From Candidatus Mediterraneibacter merdipullorum (GTDB lineage: Bacteria > Bacillota > Clostridia > Lachnospirales > Lachnospiraceae): DNA of 64,000 nt. A model generated the notes under the pieces. The model was given only the letters and a program-made list of their open reading frames with translations, did not search any database and was not told where the DNA came from. The translations under genes were made by a program, and so were the position numbers. Where the stretch lies: assembly GCA_019117125.1 (NCBI GenBank), contig DXAL01000035.1:52618-116617 (forward strand), given 5' to 3'. Positions 42,364 to 51,489 of the stretch are shown here, in pieces (the first letter of the stretch is position 1; every line of letters begins with the position of its first letter).

Positions 42364-42431
42364 TTGACATCTTCCGCATTTTATGCTACTTTTCTATTTA
42401 TAGATTAGCACTCTCCGGTTAAGAGTGCTGA
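42364..42431 (+). promoter_or_regulatory. lon promoter with CIRCE operator
   Basis: TTGACA (42364-42369), a 17-base spacer and TACTTT (42387-42392). TTAGCACTC (42405-42413), nine bases and GAGTGCTGA (42423-42431) form a CIRCE element with one mismatch, downstream of the -10 box and covering the transcription start region. HrcA repression of lon is therefore expected. Confidence 0.85.
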
Positions 42432-42528
42432 CAATCTATTTCCCCGGAGCTCACGCTCCGGTTTCATTGTAACGACTATTTACCGGAAAAATAAGATTTC
42501 ATATAACTATGTAGTAGGAGGTGTTTCC

Positions 42529-44802
42529 ATGTTTATACAACCTGTTTATAATATCATGCTCCTGCCGGAGGTCACTTACTTTTTTAAAAAGGATTTCTTC
42601 GCCGACAGAGCCGAGGAACTCACACCCGACGCAGACATCCTCTTTGTACTGCTCAGAGAAGAGTTGCCGGGAGGCGGCGTACAGCCGGAGAATTTCTACC
42701 CCATCGGACTTTCTGCAAAGGTGGAAAATATCAGCGAGGAAGACGTCATCCAGATACGCACCGTGGACCGCGTGGAGATTGCCGGCGCCTCGGTTGAGGA
42801 CGGGGAAATCCGCGCTTCGTTCGCCGTGCGTCCTTCTGTGGAAGACATGACCGAGGAGGAGGCGCAGACCGCATTTACCGAGCTGCGCACCGAACTGCTG
42901 CGCTTTGTCCAGGGATACCAGTGGGGTCTGTGGGCGCGGGGATTCCTCCTCCAGCGGAAAAACATGTACGATATGGCGTCCGCCCTTTCCGAATACCTGA
43001 ACCTGACGACAGACGAGAAGTATCAGGTGCTTGCATCTGACTCCGTCCGCACAAGGTATGAGCTCATCAGCCGCGCATTCCGGGAGTTCATGGAGATTGC
43101 AAGGGTCTCGTCCGAAGCGCAGGAAGCGCAGAAAGGCGACCAGGAGCAGCTCTACCGGGAAGCCGCGCTGAAAAAGCAGATTGATTATCTCCAGAAGGAA
43201 CTGGACGACATGCATCCGGAAAATGTTTCCGATGTCCGGAAATTCGAGAAGAAGATTGCCCGCTCCGGCATGAACAAAGAAGCACGGCGCGAGGCGGAGA
43301 AGGTGCTCAACCGCATGCGCCAGGAAGGAAAGGAAAGCCATGAGTACGGCATGCTCTATGATTATCTGGATTTCGTCACCAGCCTTTCATGGAAAGCGCC
43401 GGAGTACACCCCCATCGACCTGGACCGCGCCGGAGCCATCCTCGATGAAGACCACTACGGGTTAAAAAAGGTGAAAGAGCGCATCATCCAGCAGCTCGCC
43501 GTCATGGCGCTGAACCGGAAACAGTACGGCTCCATCCTGCTCTTTGTGGGCGCGCCCGGCACCGGCAAGACGAGCATCGGACAGAGCATTGCCCGCGCGC
43601 TGGGCAGGGAGTACGTGCGCATCAGCCTGGGCGGCATCCGGGATGAAGCAGAGATACGCGGGCACCGCCGGACCTACATCGGCGCCATGCCCGGCAGAAT
43701 CATGGAAGCCATGAAGCGCAGCGGCGTCTCCAACCCGGTTATGGTGCTGGACGAAGTCGACAAGCTGGCAAAAGACTACGGCGGAGACCCGGCGAGCGCT
43801 CTTCTGGAAGTCCTCGACCCGGAGCAGAACAGCACATTTACCGACCACTACATGAACGTGCCCTACGACCTGTCCAACGTGCTTTTCGTCTGCACCGCGA
43901 ACACCACAGACACCATCCCAGAGCCGCTTTTGAACCGGATGGAAGCGATTTCATTCCCCGGATATACTGCCGTGGAGAAATACCACATCGCGCGGAAGCA
44001 TCTCATCCCGAAAGCCCTGGATACGATGGGAATACGAAAAGACCAGTTAAAGATAACCGACAGCGCCCTGCGCCGCATCATCGAGGAATACACGATGGAG
44101 TCCGGCGTCCGCGACCTGAAGAAATGCATCGAGACCATCTGCCGTTCTGCAGCAGTAGAGCTGGTAAAAAACGGCGCGCAGAAGGCAGACGCCCTCTCCG
44201 TCACCCGGCAGAACCTGGCGGATTACCTCGGGCGCAAACAGGTCCAGACCGAGCGGAAGCTGCGCGCGAAGACCCCCGGCGTCGTGACCGGACTGGCATG
44301 GACGCGGGCGGGAGGCGCCATCCTCTTTATCGAGACAAAACTCACGGAAGGAAAGGGGAAGGTGCAGATTACGGGACAGCTCGGCGATGTAATGAAGGAG
44401 TCGGTGCAGATTGCGCTCACCCTCGTGAAGTCGCTGTACCCGAAAGAAAGCCGGGTGCTGGAAGACCATGACCTGCACATCCACGTTCCTGCAGGCGCAG
44501 TGCCCAAAGACGGACCTTCTGCCGGCATCACCATCACCACGGCGCTGGCGTCCCTTCTGACCGGAAAGGCTGTGGATACGGACCTTGCCATGACCGGCGA
44601 GGTATCGCTCCGGGGCGGCGTCATGCCCATCGGCGGACTGCCGGAAAAACTGATGGCAGCGCAGCGCTCCGGGATTAAAAAAGTCTTTATCCCGGAAGAA
44701 AACGTGGAAGACCTGGAAGATGTGGCAGCCGAAGTGAAGGAAAAACTGGACATCGTACCGGTAAAGAAAGTGACCGATGTACTGAAAAAAGCGCTGGGAT
44801 GA
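42529..44802 (+). CDS. lon: ATP-dependent protease Lon
   Basis: 757 residues of LonA type: an N-terminal substrate domain (1-200), coiled coil (200-265), AAA+ module with Walker A GAPGTGKT, Walker B VMVLDEVDK and sensor regions, and a C-terminal serine-lysine protease domain with the catalytic Ser in KDGPSAGITIT and Lys in GGLPEKLMAAQRSGIKKV. It degrades misfolded and regulatory proteins in the cytoplasm. A CIRCE box in its promoter places it in the HrcA heat-shock group together with htpG. It is convergent with a protease-less relative at 44821. Confidence 0.97.
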   Translation: MFIQPVYNIMLLPEVTYFFKKDFFADRAEELTPDADILFVLLREELPGGGVQPENFYPIGLSAKVENISEEDVIQIRTVDRVEIAGASVEDGEIRASFAVRPSVEDMTEEEAQTAFTELRTELLRFVQGYQWGLWARGFLLQRKNMYDMASALSEYLNLTTDEKYQVLASDSVRTRYELISRAFREFMEIARVSSEAQEAQKGDQEQLYREAALKKQIDYLQKELDDMHPENVSDVRKFEKKIARSGMNKEARREAEKVLNRMRQEGKESHEYGMLYDYLDFVTSLSWKAPEYTPIDLDRAGAILDEDHYGLKKVKERIIQQLAVMALNRKQYGSILLFVGAPGTGKTSIGQSIARALGREYVRISLGGIRDEAEIRGHRRTYIGAMPGRIMEAMKRSGVSNPVMVLDEVDKLAKDYGGDPASALLEVLDPEQNSTFTDHYMNVPYDLSNVLFVCTANTTDTIPEPLLNRMEAISFPGYTAVEKYHIARKHLIPKALDTMGIRKDQLKITDSALRRIIEEYTMESGVRDLKKCIETICRSAAVELVKNGAQKADALSVTRQNLADYLGRKQVQTERKLRAKTPGVVTGLAWTRAGGAILFIETKLTEGKGKVQITGQLGDVMKESVQIALTLVKSLYPKESRVLEDHDLHIHVPAGAVPKDGPSAGITITTALASLLTGKAVDTDLAMTGEVSLRGGVMPIGGLPEKLMAAQRSGIKKVFIPEENVEDLEDVAAEVKEKLDIVPVKKVTDVLKKALG

Positions 44803-44820
44803 TACCCGGCGCTTTTTCTT
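44786..44820. terminator. Bidirectional terminator between lon and the Lon-like ATPase
   Basis: Inverted repeat AAAAAGCGC.GGG/CCC.GCGCTTTTT around 44786-44817 overlaps the last lon codons; A and T runs on both flanks allow termination of both convergent genes. Confidence 0.85.
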
Positions 44821-46305
44821 TTATCCCAGCAGCTGTTCCACCATCTCCCGGTCAAACGCCACCGTCTTCCGGTCCCCCGTCTCTATCCGGTAGAGGGCGT
44901 TTGCCGCAATGTGCTCCGCAGCCTGTTCCAGGTCGCGGATGCCGCTGGTATCTTTATGCAGTTCGATGACCGCTTCCAGCCCGTCCGGCGTCAGGACACA
45001 TTCTTCCGGCTGCATCCCGAGCCGTTTGAACACCTTGGAAAGGGCATATTCCGAGAAAATGACTTTCTTTTCTTCCGGCGTGTAATCCGGAATCTCAATG
45101 ACCGCAAACCGCGACATCAGCGGCGCACTGATTTGATTTCTGTCGTTTGCCGTGGCGATGGGATAGACGCCCACGGTGGGGATCATGCACTCGATATAGT
45201 TGTCCGTAAATCCCAGATTATCCAGCAGGGTCAGCAGCACGTCCGCAGGATTTCCGTTCCCTTTTCCCGCCGCAGCCTTGTCCAGCTCGTTGATGATGAA
45301 GACGAGGCTGGACTCGCCCGCCATGGAAAATGCGTCCATGATGATGCCCGGCTTCGCGTTCGCATAAATCCTGGAGCTTCCCGTGAGCTGCTCGGGGTCG
45401 TTGATGGAGCTCATATCCAGCGTCGTCCACGGCAGCTTCAGGATGCGCGCCACCGCGTAGGCAATCTGGGATTTCCCGGTCCCGGCAGGACCAATCAGCA
45501 GCAGCCCGTATGCCGGAAGCGTGTGGGTGCGGTTAATCTGGATGATGGTCTCGATGATGCGCTGCTTGACCGACTCCATGCCGTAGAGTTCTTCATCCAG
45601 GATGCGGCGCGCCTCCACCGGGTCGATGGCTTCAAAATAATTTCCCTTCCACTGGATGTTCATCATGATGGAAAGGGCTCTCTGGGCATGCCGGCGCTCC
45701 TCGGCGGACACCTCGTTTGACCGCGCCACAGCGAGATTCCTCCGCGCCCACAGACGGATATTATCCGGCAGCGTCCGCCCCGCGCATGTGATAAAGTCCG
45801 TGATGCTCTGGATGCTCGTCAGCTTCATGCTGTCCCCGGTCTCTTCCTCTTCTTCCTCCGGGATTTCCTCGGACGGCGCGTCGCTGGAAAGGAGCCGCTC
45901 AATCATAAACTGCAGGAATCCGTCCTCCGCAGAGAGCTTCGCGCCGCCTCCGAAGGCAATCTCCCGTATCTTATACACTGCGTAGCCTTCCTCCCGGTCC
46001 GCTCCTGAGAGGCGCACATTGATGTGATTCTCCCCCAGCCAGCGCAAAAGACTGACAAAGCGGGCGTCTATCCGGAGGATATCGGCGTCCAGCGTCCCAT
46101 CTTCCCCCTTAAATTCAAACGCGGTCCTGCGGACCGGATTGGTAAACACTCCGACCGAGTGGTGCTTCAGCCATCCCTTCCTGTTGTCGAGCACAAGAAT
46201 CGGGTGCTCTGGGGACGCCTCGGATATGTTGGAACAGAATACTTCGTAAGTACATTCTGCACCTTCCGCGTCTGCGGATGTGTGATTAAAATCAAAAACC
46301 GGCAT
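44821..46305 (-). CDS. Lon-like AAA+ ATPase lacking a protease domain
   Basis: 494 residues. The N-terminal 150 residues match no family I recognise and end in a poly-Glu linker (near 148-155). A helical region follows and then an AAA+ module (about 230-450) close to that of Lon: LDEELYGMESVKQRIIETI, Walker A GPAGTGKS, and a Walker B-like stretch VFIINELDKAA where the usual Asp is Asn. The DNLGFTDNYIE and PLMSRFAVIEIPDY parts mirror the Lon sensor regions. The protein ends right after the AAA+ lid, with no Ser-Lys protease domain. It may be an unfoldase or adaptor, possibly tied to the convergent lon. The start follows AGGAGAAAG. Confidence 0.75.
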   Translation of the reverse strand: MPVFDFNHTSADAEGAECTYEVFCSNISEASPEHPILVLDNRKGWLKHHSVGVFTNPVRRTAFEFKGEDGTLDADILRIDARFVSLLRWLGENHINVRLSGADREEGYAVYKIREIAFGGGAKLSAEDGFLQFMIERLLSSDAPSEEIPEEEEEETGDSMKLTSIQSITDFITCAGRTLPDNIRLWARRNLAVARSNEVSAEERRHAQRALSIMMNIQWKGNYFEAIDPVEARRILDEELYGMESVKQRIIETIIQINRTHTLPAYGLLLIGPAGTGKSQIAYAVARILKLPWTTLDMSSINDPEQLTGSSRIYANAKPGIIMDAFSMAGESSLVFIINELDKAAAGKGNGNPADVLLTLLDNLGFTDNYIECMIPTVGVYPIATANDRNQISAPLMSRFAVIEIPDYTPEEKKVIFSEYALSKVFKRLGMQPEECVLTPDGLEAVIELHKDTSGIRDLEQAAEHIAANALYRIETGDRKTVAFDREMVEQLLG

Positions 46306-46472
46306 CTGTCTTTCTCCTGTTCTATATGATTCCTCTGTTCATGGCAGCAACCGTGCTGCCCGCTGTACACGCTACCAGTTTATCATGAAACTCCCGTCGG
46401 TACAATCGATAAAAAGTCAATAAAAATGTTCCTTTTCCGGGAAGATAACATGTTCCCACTCCCGGGAGATTG

Positions 46473-46481
46473 TGTTATAAT
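46473..46481 (+). promoter_or_regulatory. Extended -10 promoter of pncB
   Basis: TGT TATAAT at 46473-46481 forms an extended -10 element; the -35 region is weak. About 100 bases of leader precede the ATG at 46582, with inverted GCCGGCAGACTGCC-like sequence around 46510-46555. Confidence 0.6.
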
Positions 46482-46581
46482 CACACTAAAAGTGCAATCC
46501 GGACAAGATGCCGGCAGACTGCCAAAGCGCCGGGACGTTCCGGCAGGCGGCAGTCTGTACAAACGAAAAGAGGGAAATAGT

Positions 46582-48030
46582 ATGAGTGCACAGAATCTCA
46601 CCCTGCTGACAGATTTATATGAATTGACTATGATGCAGGGCTACTTTGAGACACAGGAAAATGAAACCGTCATATTCGATATGTTTTTCCGGGAGAATCC
46701 GAACAAAGGCGGATACTCCATCATGGCTGGACTGGAGCAGGTCATCGATTATATCAAGAACCTGAACTTCTCCTATGAAGACGTAGATTATCTGAGGGGT
46801 CTCGGCATCTTCAGCGAGGATTTTCTCCACTATCTGAGCGGCTTCCACTTCAGCGGCGATATCTACGCCATCCCCGAGGGCAGCGTGATATTTCCCCGGG
46901 AACCGCTGATCAAAGTCATCGCCCCCATCATGGAGGCGCAGCTTGTGGAGACCGCAATCCTCACCATCATCAACCACCAGTGCCTCATCGCCACAAAGGC
47001 GTCGCGGGTCGTCCACGCCGCCCGGGGCGACGGCATCATGGAGTTCGGTCTGCGGCGGGCGCAGGGACCGGACGCCGGGCTTTACGGCGCGAGAGCGGCA
47101 ATCATCGGCGGATGCGCAGGCACTTCCAATGTACTTGCAGGCGAGATGTTCGACGTGCCGGTGCTGGGCACTCATGCCCACAGCTGGATTATGAGTTTTA
47201 AAGATGAATATACCGCATTCAAAGAATACGCCCGCCTCTATCCCGACGCATGCACTCTGCTCGTGGACACATACGATACGCTGAAATCCGGCGTGCCCAA
47301 CGCCATCCGCGTCTTCTCGGAGATGCGCGATGCCGGCATCCATCCGAAGAGCTACGGCATCCGCCTGGATTCCGGAGACCTTGCATACCTGTCCAAAAAA
47401 GCCAGGAAGATGCTGGACGAAGCTGGATTTACCGACGCGGTCATCGCCGCTTCCAACGACCTGGACGAATTCCTCATCAACGACCTGAAGATACAGGGCG
47501 CAGCCATCTCTTCCTGGGGTGTGGGGACGAACCTCATCACATCAAAGGACTGCCCTTCCTTCGGCGGCGTATACAAGCTGGCGGCGATACAGAACAGCGA
47601 AGGCGAGTTCGTGCCGAAGATAAAGATTTCGGAAAACGTGGAGAAAATCACCAATCCGGGCAACAAAACCATCTACCGCATCTATGACAAAGAGAGCGGA
47701 AAGATGCGCGCGGACCTGATCTGTTTCGTCGGCGAAGAATACGATACGTCAAAAGACCTTCTCCTGTTCGACCCCAATGCCACCTGGAAAAAGACCAGGC
47801 TGGAAGGCGGCACCTACACGATGAAGGAAATCCTCAAACCGGTCTTCATCCGCGGCGAGTGCAAATATCAGTCGCCGTCCGTCCGCGAGATTGCGGATTT
47901 CTGCAGGCAGGAAAAGGATACCCTCTGGGATGAGACAAAGCGTCTCTTCAATCCGCACAAAGTATATGTGGACCTCTCCCGGAAGCTGTATGACACAAAG
48001 ACAGAACTCTTAAACAACGTCGGGTTCTGA
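46582..48030 (+). CDS. pncB: Nicotinate phosphoribosyltransferase
   Basis: 482 residues from the ATG at 46582 (GAGGGAAATAGT upstream). Family motifs: LLTDLYELTMMQGYF at the N-terminus, FGLRRAQGPD, the conserved HAHSWIMSF and IRLDSGDLAYLSKKAR. It converts nicotinate and PRPP to nicotinate mononucleotide for NAD salvage. The long clostridial/bacillar form fits. It is likely monocistronic; ddl follows after 90 bases. Confidence 0.95.
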   Translation: MSAQNLTLLTDLYELTMMQGYFETQENETVIFDMFFRENPNKGGYSIMAGLEQVIDYIKNLNFSYEDVDYLRGLGIFSEDFLHYLSGFHFSGDIYAIPEGSVIFPREPLIKVIAPIMEAQLVETAILTIINHQCLIATKASRVVHAARGDGIMEFGLRRAQGPDAGLYGARAAIIGGCAGTSNVLAGEMFDVPVLGTHAHSWIMSFKDEYTAFKEYARLYPDACTLLVDTYDTLKSGVPNAIRVFSEMRDAGIHPKSYGIRLDSGDLAYLSKKARKMLDEAGFTDAVIAASNDLDEFLINDLKIQGAAISSWGVGTNLITSKDCPSFGGVYKLAAIQNSEGEFVPKIKISENVEKITNPGNKTIYRIYDKESGKMRADLICFVGEEYDTSKDLLLFDPNATWKKTRLEGGTYTMKEILKPVFIRGECKYQSPSVREIADFCRQEKDTLWDETKRLFNPHKVYVDLSRKLYDTKTELLNNVGF

Positions 48031-48120
48031 CGCGCGCCGGGCGAACAGGCAGCCGGGCTCCGGCGCAATAGCATTTCATGACTGCTGCATCACTATTTTA
48101 ATGAAGGGATATCAATCACT

Positions 48121-49176
48121 ATGAAAATCATCGTACTTGCCGGCGGGCTGAGCACGGAGCGGGATGTCTCCCTCGCCTCATCCGCCGGGATATGCAGGAC
48201 ACTTCTCGAACGGGGGCACGACGCTTTTCTCCTGGATGTCTTCCTTGGTCTGGAACACGCGCCGGAACATCTGGAAGATGTGTTCACCCAACCCGGGCAC
48301 GGACTTGAGATTGCCCGCAACATCAGCGAAGAAGAACCGGACCTTGACGCGGTCCGCGCTTCCCGCGCCGACCAGTCCCCCTGTTTCTTCGGTCCCCATG
48401 TCATCGAGCTGTGCCGGCTCGCCGATATTACGTTCATCGGGCTCCACGGAGGGGAAGGGGAAAACGGCAAGCTCCAGGCAGCGTTTGACCTGCTCGGCAT
48501 CCGCTACACCGGACCCGATTCTCTCGGGTGCGCCGTCGCCATGGACAAAGGCTTTACAAAACAGATTTTCCTCGAGGCAGGTATTGATACGCCGCCGGGC
48601 GTGTGCCTGCACAAAAATGCAGCGGACCACTCTCTGGCTTCCACCGGACTGTCCCTGCCCGTTGTCGTAAAACCGTGCTGCGGCGGATCCAGCATCGGCG
48701 TGTGCATCGCCCATACAGAAGAAGAATATGACGCGGCGCTGGCTCATTCCTTCCGCTATGAAGACGAGGCGGTCGTAGAAGCATACATCAAAGGCAGAGA
48801 ATTTGCCTGCGGCGTTGTCGGCGAAAAAGCGCTGCTTCCAATCGAGATTATCCCGAAGAAAGGCTTCTTCGATTATGCCAATAAATATCAGGAGGGCGCC
48901 ACAGAAGAAATCTGCCCCGCCGATATTCCGAAGGAAATCGAGGAACGCATGATGGAACTGACCGTGCGGGCGTATCACGCGCTCAAGCTCAACGTGTACA
49001 GCCGGGCGGACTTCCTGCTGGATGAAGACGGGAACCTCTACTGCCTGGAGATGAACACGCTGCCGGGCATGACCGCTGCCAGCCTGCTCCCGAAAGAGGC
49101 GCAGGCAATGGGCATCGCGTACAGCGACCTGTGCCAGCTCATCATCGAAGAATCCATGAAAGGAAGATACGCATGA
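48121..49176 (+). CDS. ddl: D-alanine--D-alanine ligase
   Basis: 351 residues of the ATP-grasp ligase family: VLAGGLSTERDVSLAS at the N-terminus, GLHGGEGENGKLQAAFDLLGIRYTG near residue 105, the ATP-grasp core VVKPCCGGSSIGV, and the C-terminal SRADFLLDEDGNLYCLEMNTLPGMTAASLLP. It makes the D-Ala-D-Ala dipeptide for peptidoglycan. Its stop overlaps the murF start by four bases, so the next enzyme of the pathway is coupled to it. The start follows GAAGGGATA with a long spacer. Confidence 0.94.
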   Translation: MKIIVLAGGLSTERDVSLASSAGICRTLLERGHDAFLLDVFLGLEHAPEHLEDVFTQPGHGLEIARNISEEEPDLDAVRASRADQSPCFFGPHVIELCRLADITFIGLHGGEGENGKLQAAFDLLGIRYTGPDSLGCAVAMDKGFTKQIFLEAGIDTPPGVCLHKNAADHSLASTGLSLPVVVKPCCGGSSIGVCIAHTEEEYDAALAHSFRYEDEAVVEAYIKGREFACGVVGEKALLPIEIIPKKGFFDYANKYQEGATEEICPADIPKEIEERMMELTVRAYHALKLNVYSRADFLLDEDGNLYCLEMNTLPGMTAASLLPKEAQAMGIAYSDLCQLIIEESMKGRYA

Positions 49177-50630
49177 AACATATGTCATTACAGGAGATTG
49201 CCGCTGCATGCAGCGGCATTTATCACGGAGACGCCTCCGCCGCTTCCAGGGAAGTATCCGGCGTCGTTATCGACAGCAGGAAGGTGGAAAAGGACAACCT
49301 CTTCGTCGCCATAAAGGGCGCCCGCGTGGACGGCCACACCTTCATCCCGCAGGTCATGGAACAGGGTGCGCTCTGCGCGCTGTCCGAACAAGACCTGGGC
49401 GACGTTCCCTACCCCTACATCCGGGTGCAGTCCTGCGAGCAGGCGCTCAAAGACCTTGCGGAACACTACCGCCGCTCCCTGGACATCAAAGTCGTAGGCA
49501 TCTCCGGCAGTGTGGGAAAGACCAGTACGAAAGAGATGATTGCCTCTGTCCTCTCGCAGAAATATTCGGTCCTGAAAACCGAGGGGAACTTCAATAATGA
49601 AATCGGGCTCCCCCTCACAGTATTTCGCATCCGCGAAGAACACGAGGTGGCAGTCCTTGAGATGGGCATCAGCAATTTCGGCGAGATGTCCCGCCTGGCG
49701 CGCATCGCACGGCCGGATATCTGCGTCATCACGAATATCGGCGTAGCGCACATCGAGAATCTCGGCTCCCGCGACGGGATATTGAAAGCCAAGACCGAAA
49801 TGTTCGACTACATAGCTTCAGACGGCGCTGTCATCTTAAACGGCGACGACGACAAACTGCGCGGCTGCGCACCGAAAAACAGCGGCGATAACAAGCCGTG
49901 CAGCTGCGCACCGAATAACAGCGGCGATGGCAAGCCGTGCGGCTGCGCACCGAAAAACAGCATCGCACCGACCTTCTTTGGGCTGGACGCTTCCTGCCCG
50001 TTCCACGCAGAAGACATCCAGAGCCGCGGGCTCAAAGGGACGGACGCGCGCTTCGTCACCCCGGATTCCTCCTTCTGCGCGCACATCTCCATCCCGGGCG
50101 CGCATATGGTGTACAACGCCCTGGCAGCGACAGCCGTCGGATACGCGCTGGGAATGGATGACCGGCAGATTGCTGCAGGAATCGAGGCGAACGTCCCAAT
50201 CGCCGGCCGCAACAACCTGATTGAGGGGGCGCGCTATACGGTCATCGATGACTGCTACAACGCCAACCCCGCATCCATGAACTCTTCTCTCGACGTCCTT
50301 GCCTGTGCAGACACGAGAACCGTCGCCATACTCGGCGATATGTTCGAGCTCGGAAGAGCTGAGAAGCAGATGCATTACGATGTGGGCGCACACGCCGCCG
50401 CATCCGGCATCGACGTCGTCGTCTGCATCGGCGGCTTAAGCAAAGAAACTGCCCGCGGCGCAGAAGAGACCGCCGCCGGAAACAAAACAGAGACTGCCGT
50501 CTTCCACTATGACACAAAGGCAGATTTCTTTGCAGACGCAGAACACATCCTCCGGGAAAAAGACACCATCCTCGTCAAGGCATCCCACGGAATGGAATTC
50601 CCTGAAATCGTGGAATACCTGACCCGGTGA
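49173..50630 (+). CDS. murF: UDP-N-acetylmuramoyl-tripeptide--D-alanyl-D-alanine ligase
   Basis: 485 residues. N-terminal domain with VVIDSRKVEKDNLFVAIKG, ATP site GISGSVGKTSTKEM, TEGNFNNEIGLPLT, EMGISNFGEM and TNIGVAHIENLGS, and the C-terminal ligase domain with DDCYNANPASM. It attaches the D-Ala-D-Ala made by Ddl to the peptidoglycan precursor. Unusual: residues about 231-263 are two and a half copies of a 13-residue Cys-rich repeat (CAPKNSGDNKPC) from an in-frame 39-base minisatellite. It lies between the ATP-binding part and the conserved later motifs, probably in a surface loop. The start is set by the overlap with ddl. Confidence 0.94.
   Translation: MKHMSLQEIAAACSGIYHGDASAASREVSGVVIDSRKVEKDNLFVAIKGARVDGHTFIPQVMEQGALCALSEQDLGDVPYPYIRVQSCEQALKDLAEHYRRSLDIKVVGISGSVGKTSTKEMIASVLSQKYSVLKTEGNFNNEIGLPLTVFRIREEHEVAVLEMGISNFGEMSRLARIARPDICVITNIGVAHIENLGSRDGILKAKTEMFDYIASDGAVILNGDDDKLRGCAPKNSGDNKPCSCAPNNSGDGKPCGCAPKNSIAPTFFGLDASCPFHAEDIQSRGLKGTDARFVTPDSSFCAHISIPGAHMVYNALAATAVGYALGMDDRQIAAGIEANVPIAGRNNLIEGARYTVIDDCYNANPASMNSSLDVLACADTRTVAILGDMFELGRAEKQMHYDVGAHAAASGIDVVVCIGGLSKETARGAEETAAGNKTETAVFHYDTKADFFADAEHILREKDTILVKASHGMEFPEIVEYLTR
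49863..49975 (+). repeat. In-frame 39-base tandem repeat within murF
   Basis: Units begin at 49863, 49902 and 49941 (each GCTGCGCACCGAA-like) with an exact 39-base period; the third is partial. Each unit encodes 13 residues with two cysteines. The reading frame is preserved. Confidence 0.92.
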
Positions 50631-50644
50631 GCAGGAGAAAAGAC

Positions 50645-51460
50645 ATGGCATATGAAGTAATCGCACTCGACCTGGACGGAACGCTGACCAACTCGGACAA
50701 AATCATCACCGAACCTACGCGCCGGGGGATCATCGAACTGCAGAAGAGAGGAAAGACCGTGGTCCTCGCCAGCGGACGCCCCATCAACGGCGTCGTGTAT
50801 CTCGCAGAGGAACTGGAGCTTGCGCGCTACGGCGGATATACCCTCTCCTTCAACGGAGCCCGCATCACACGGTGCTCAGACGGCAGCATCATCCACAACC
50901 AGACACTGCCGCCGGAGGTCATCCGTCCCATCTGGGAATATGTGAAAACCATCCCCGGACTGGACCTCATCTCCTATACCGATACCGAAATCCTCTCCGG
51001 CATACAGGACAATCCGTTCAACCAGGTGGAAGCGGACAACTGCCGCATCGGCATCGTCCCTGTGGACGACTTTCCTTCTGTCCTTGATTTCCCGGTGAAT
51101 AAGATGATCGTCTCCGGCGACCCCGCTCTGGTCCGCACCGTCATCGAACCGCTCCGGAAACAGTATCAGGGGCGCTTAAGCATCTATCTCTCCGAACCGT
51201 TCTATCTGGAAATCATGCCGCTGAACGTGGATAAGGCCGCAGCGCTCGACTCCCTGATGAAGCGGCTCGGCATGACGGCGGAAAACCTGATCTGCTGCGG
51301 CGACAGCTACAACGACATTTCCATGATACAGTACGCCGGACTCGGCGTCGCCATGGCGAACGCCCGCCCGGAAGTAAAAGAAGCCGCCGACTACATCACT
51401 CTTTCCAATGATGAAGACGGCGTGCTCCATGTCATCCGACAGTTTATGATGCAGGTCTGA
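50645..51460 (+). CDS. Cof-type HAD-IIB family phosphatase
   Basis: 271 residues. Motif I ALDLDGTLTN at residues 7-16 with the nucleophile Asp, motif II LASGRP, a large cap domain (85-190) and the C-terminal NLICCGDSYNDISMIQYAGLGVAMANA with the metal-binding Asp. Cof-type enzymes dephosphorylate sugar phosphates, flavin or PLP compounds; the substrate is not predictable. The ATG at 50645 follows GGAG seven bases upstream and lies 14 bases after murF, so it is probably in the ddl-murF operon. A terminator overlaps its stop codon. Confidence 0.9.
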   Translation: MAYEVIALDLDGTLTNSDKIITEPTRRGIIELQKRGKTVVLASGRPINGVVYLAEELELARYGGYTLSFNGARITRCSDGSIIHNQTLPPEVIRPIWEYVKTIPGLDLISYTDTEILSGIQDNPFNQVEADNCRIGIVPVDDFPSVLDFPVNKMIVSGDPALVRTVIEPLRKQYQGRLSIYLSEPFYLEIMPLNVDKAAALDSLMKRLGMTAENLICCGDSYNDISMIQYAGLGVAMANARPEVKEAADYITLSNDEDGVLHVIRQFMMQV

Positions 51461-51480
51461 TGCACAGACCTGCTTTCTTC
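51451..51480 (+). terminator. Terminator of the ddl-murF-HAD operon
   Basis: Stem GCAGGTCT (51451-51458) and AGACCTGC (51466-51473) followed by TTTCTT. It overlaps the stop codon of the HAD gene. Confidence 0.85.
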
Positions 51481-51489
51481 ATGCAAAAA

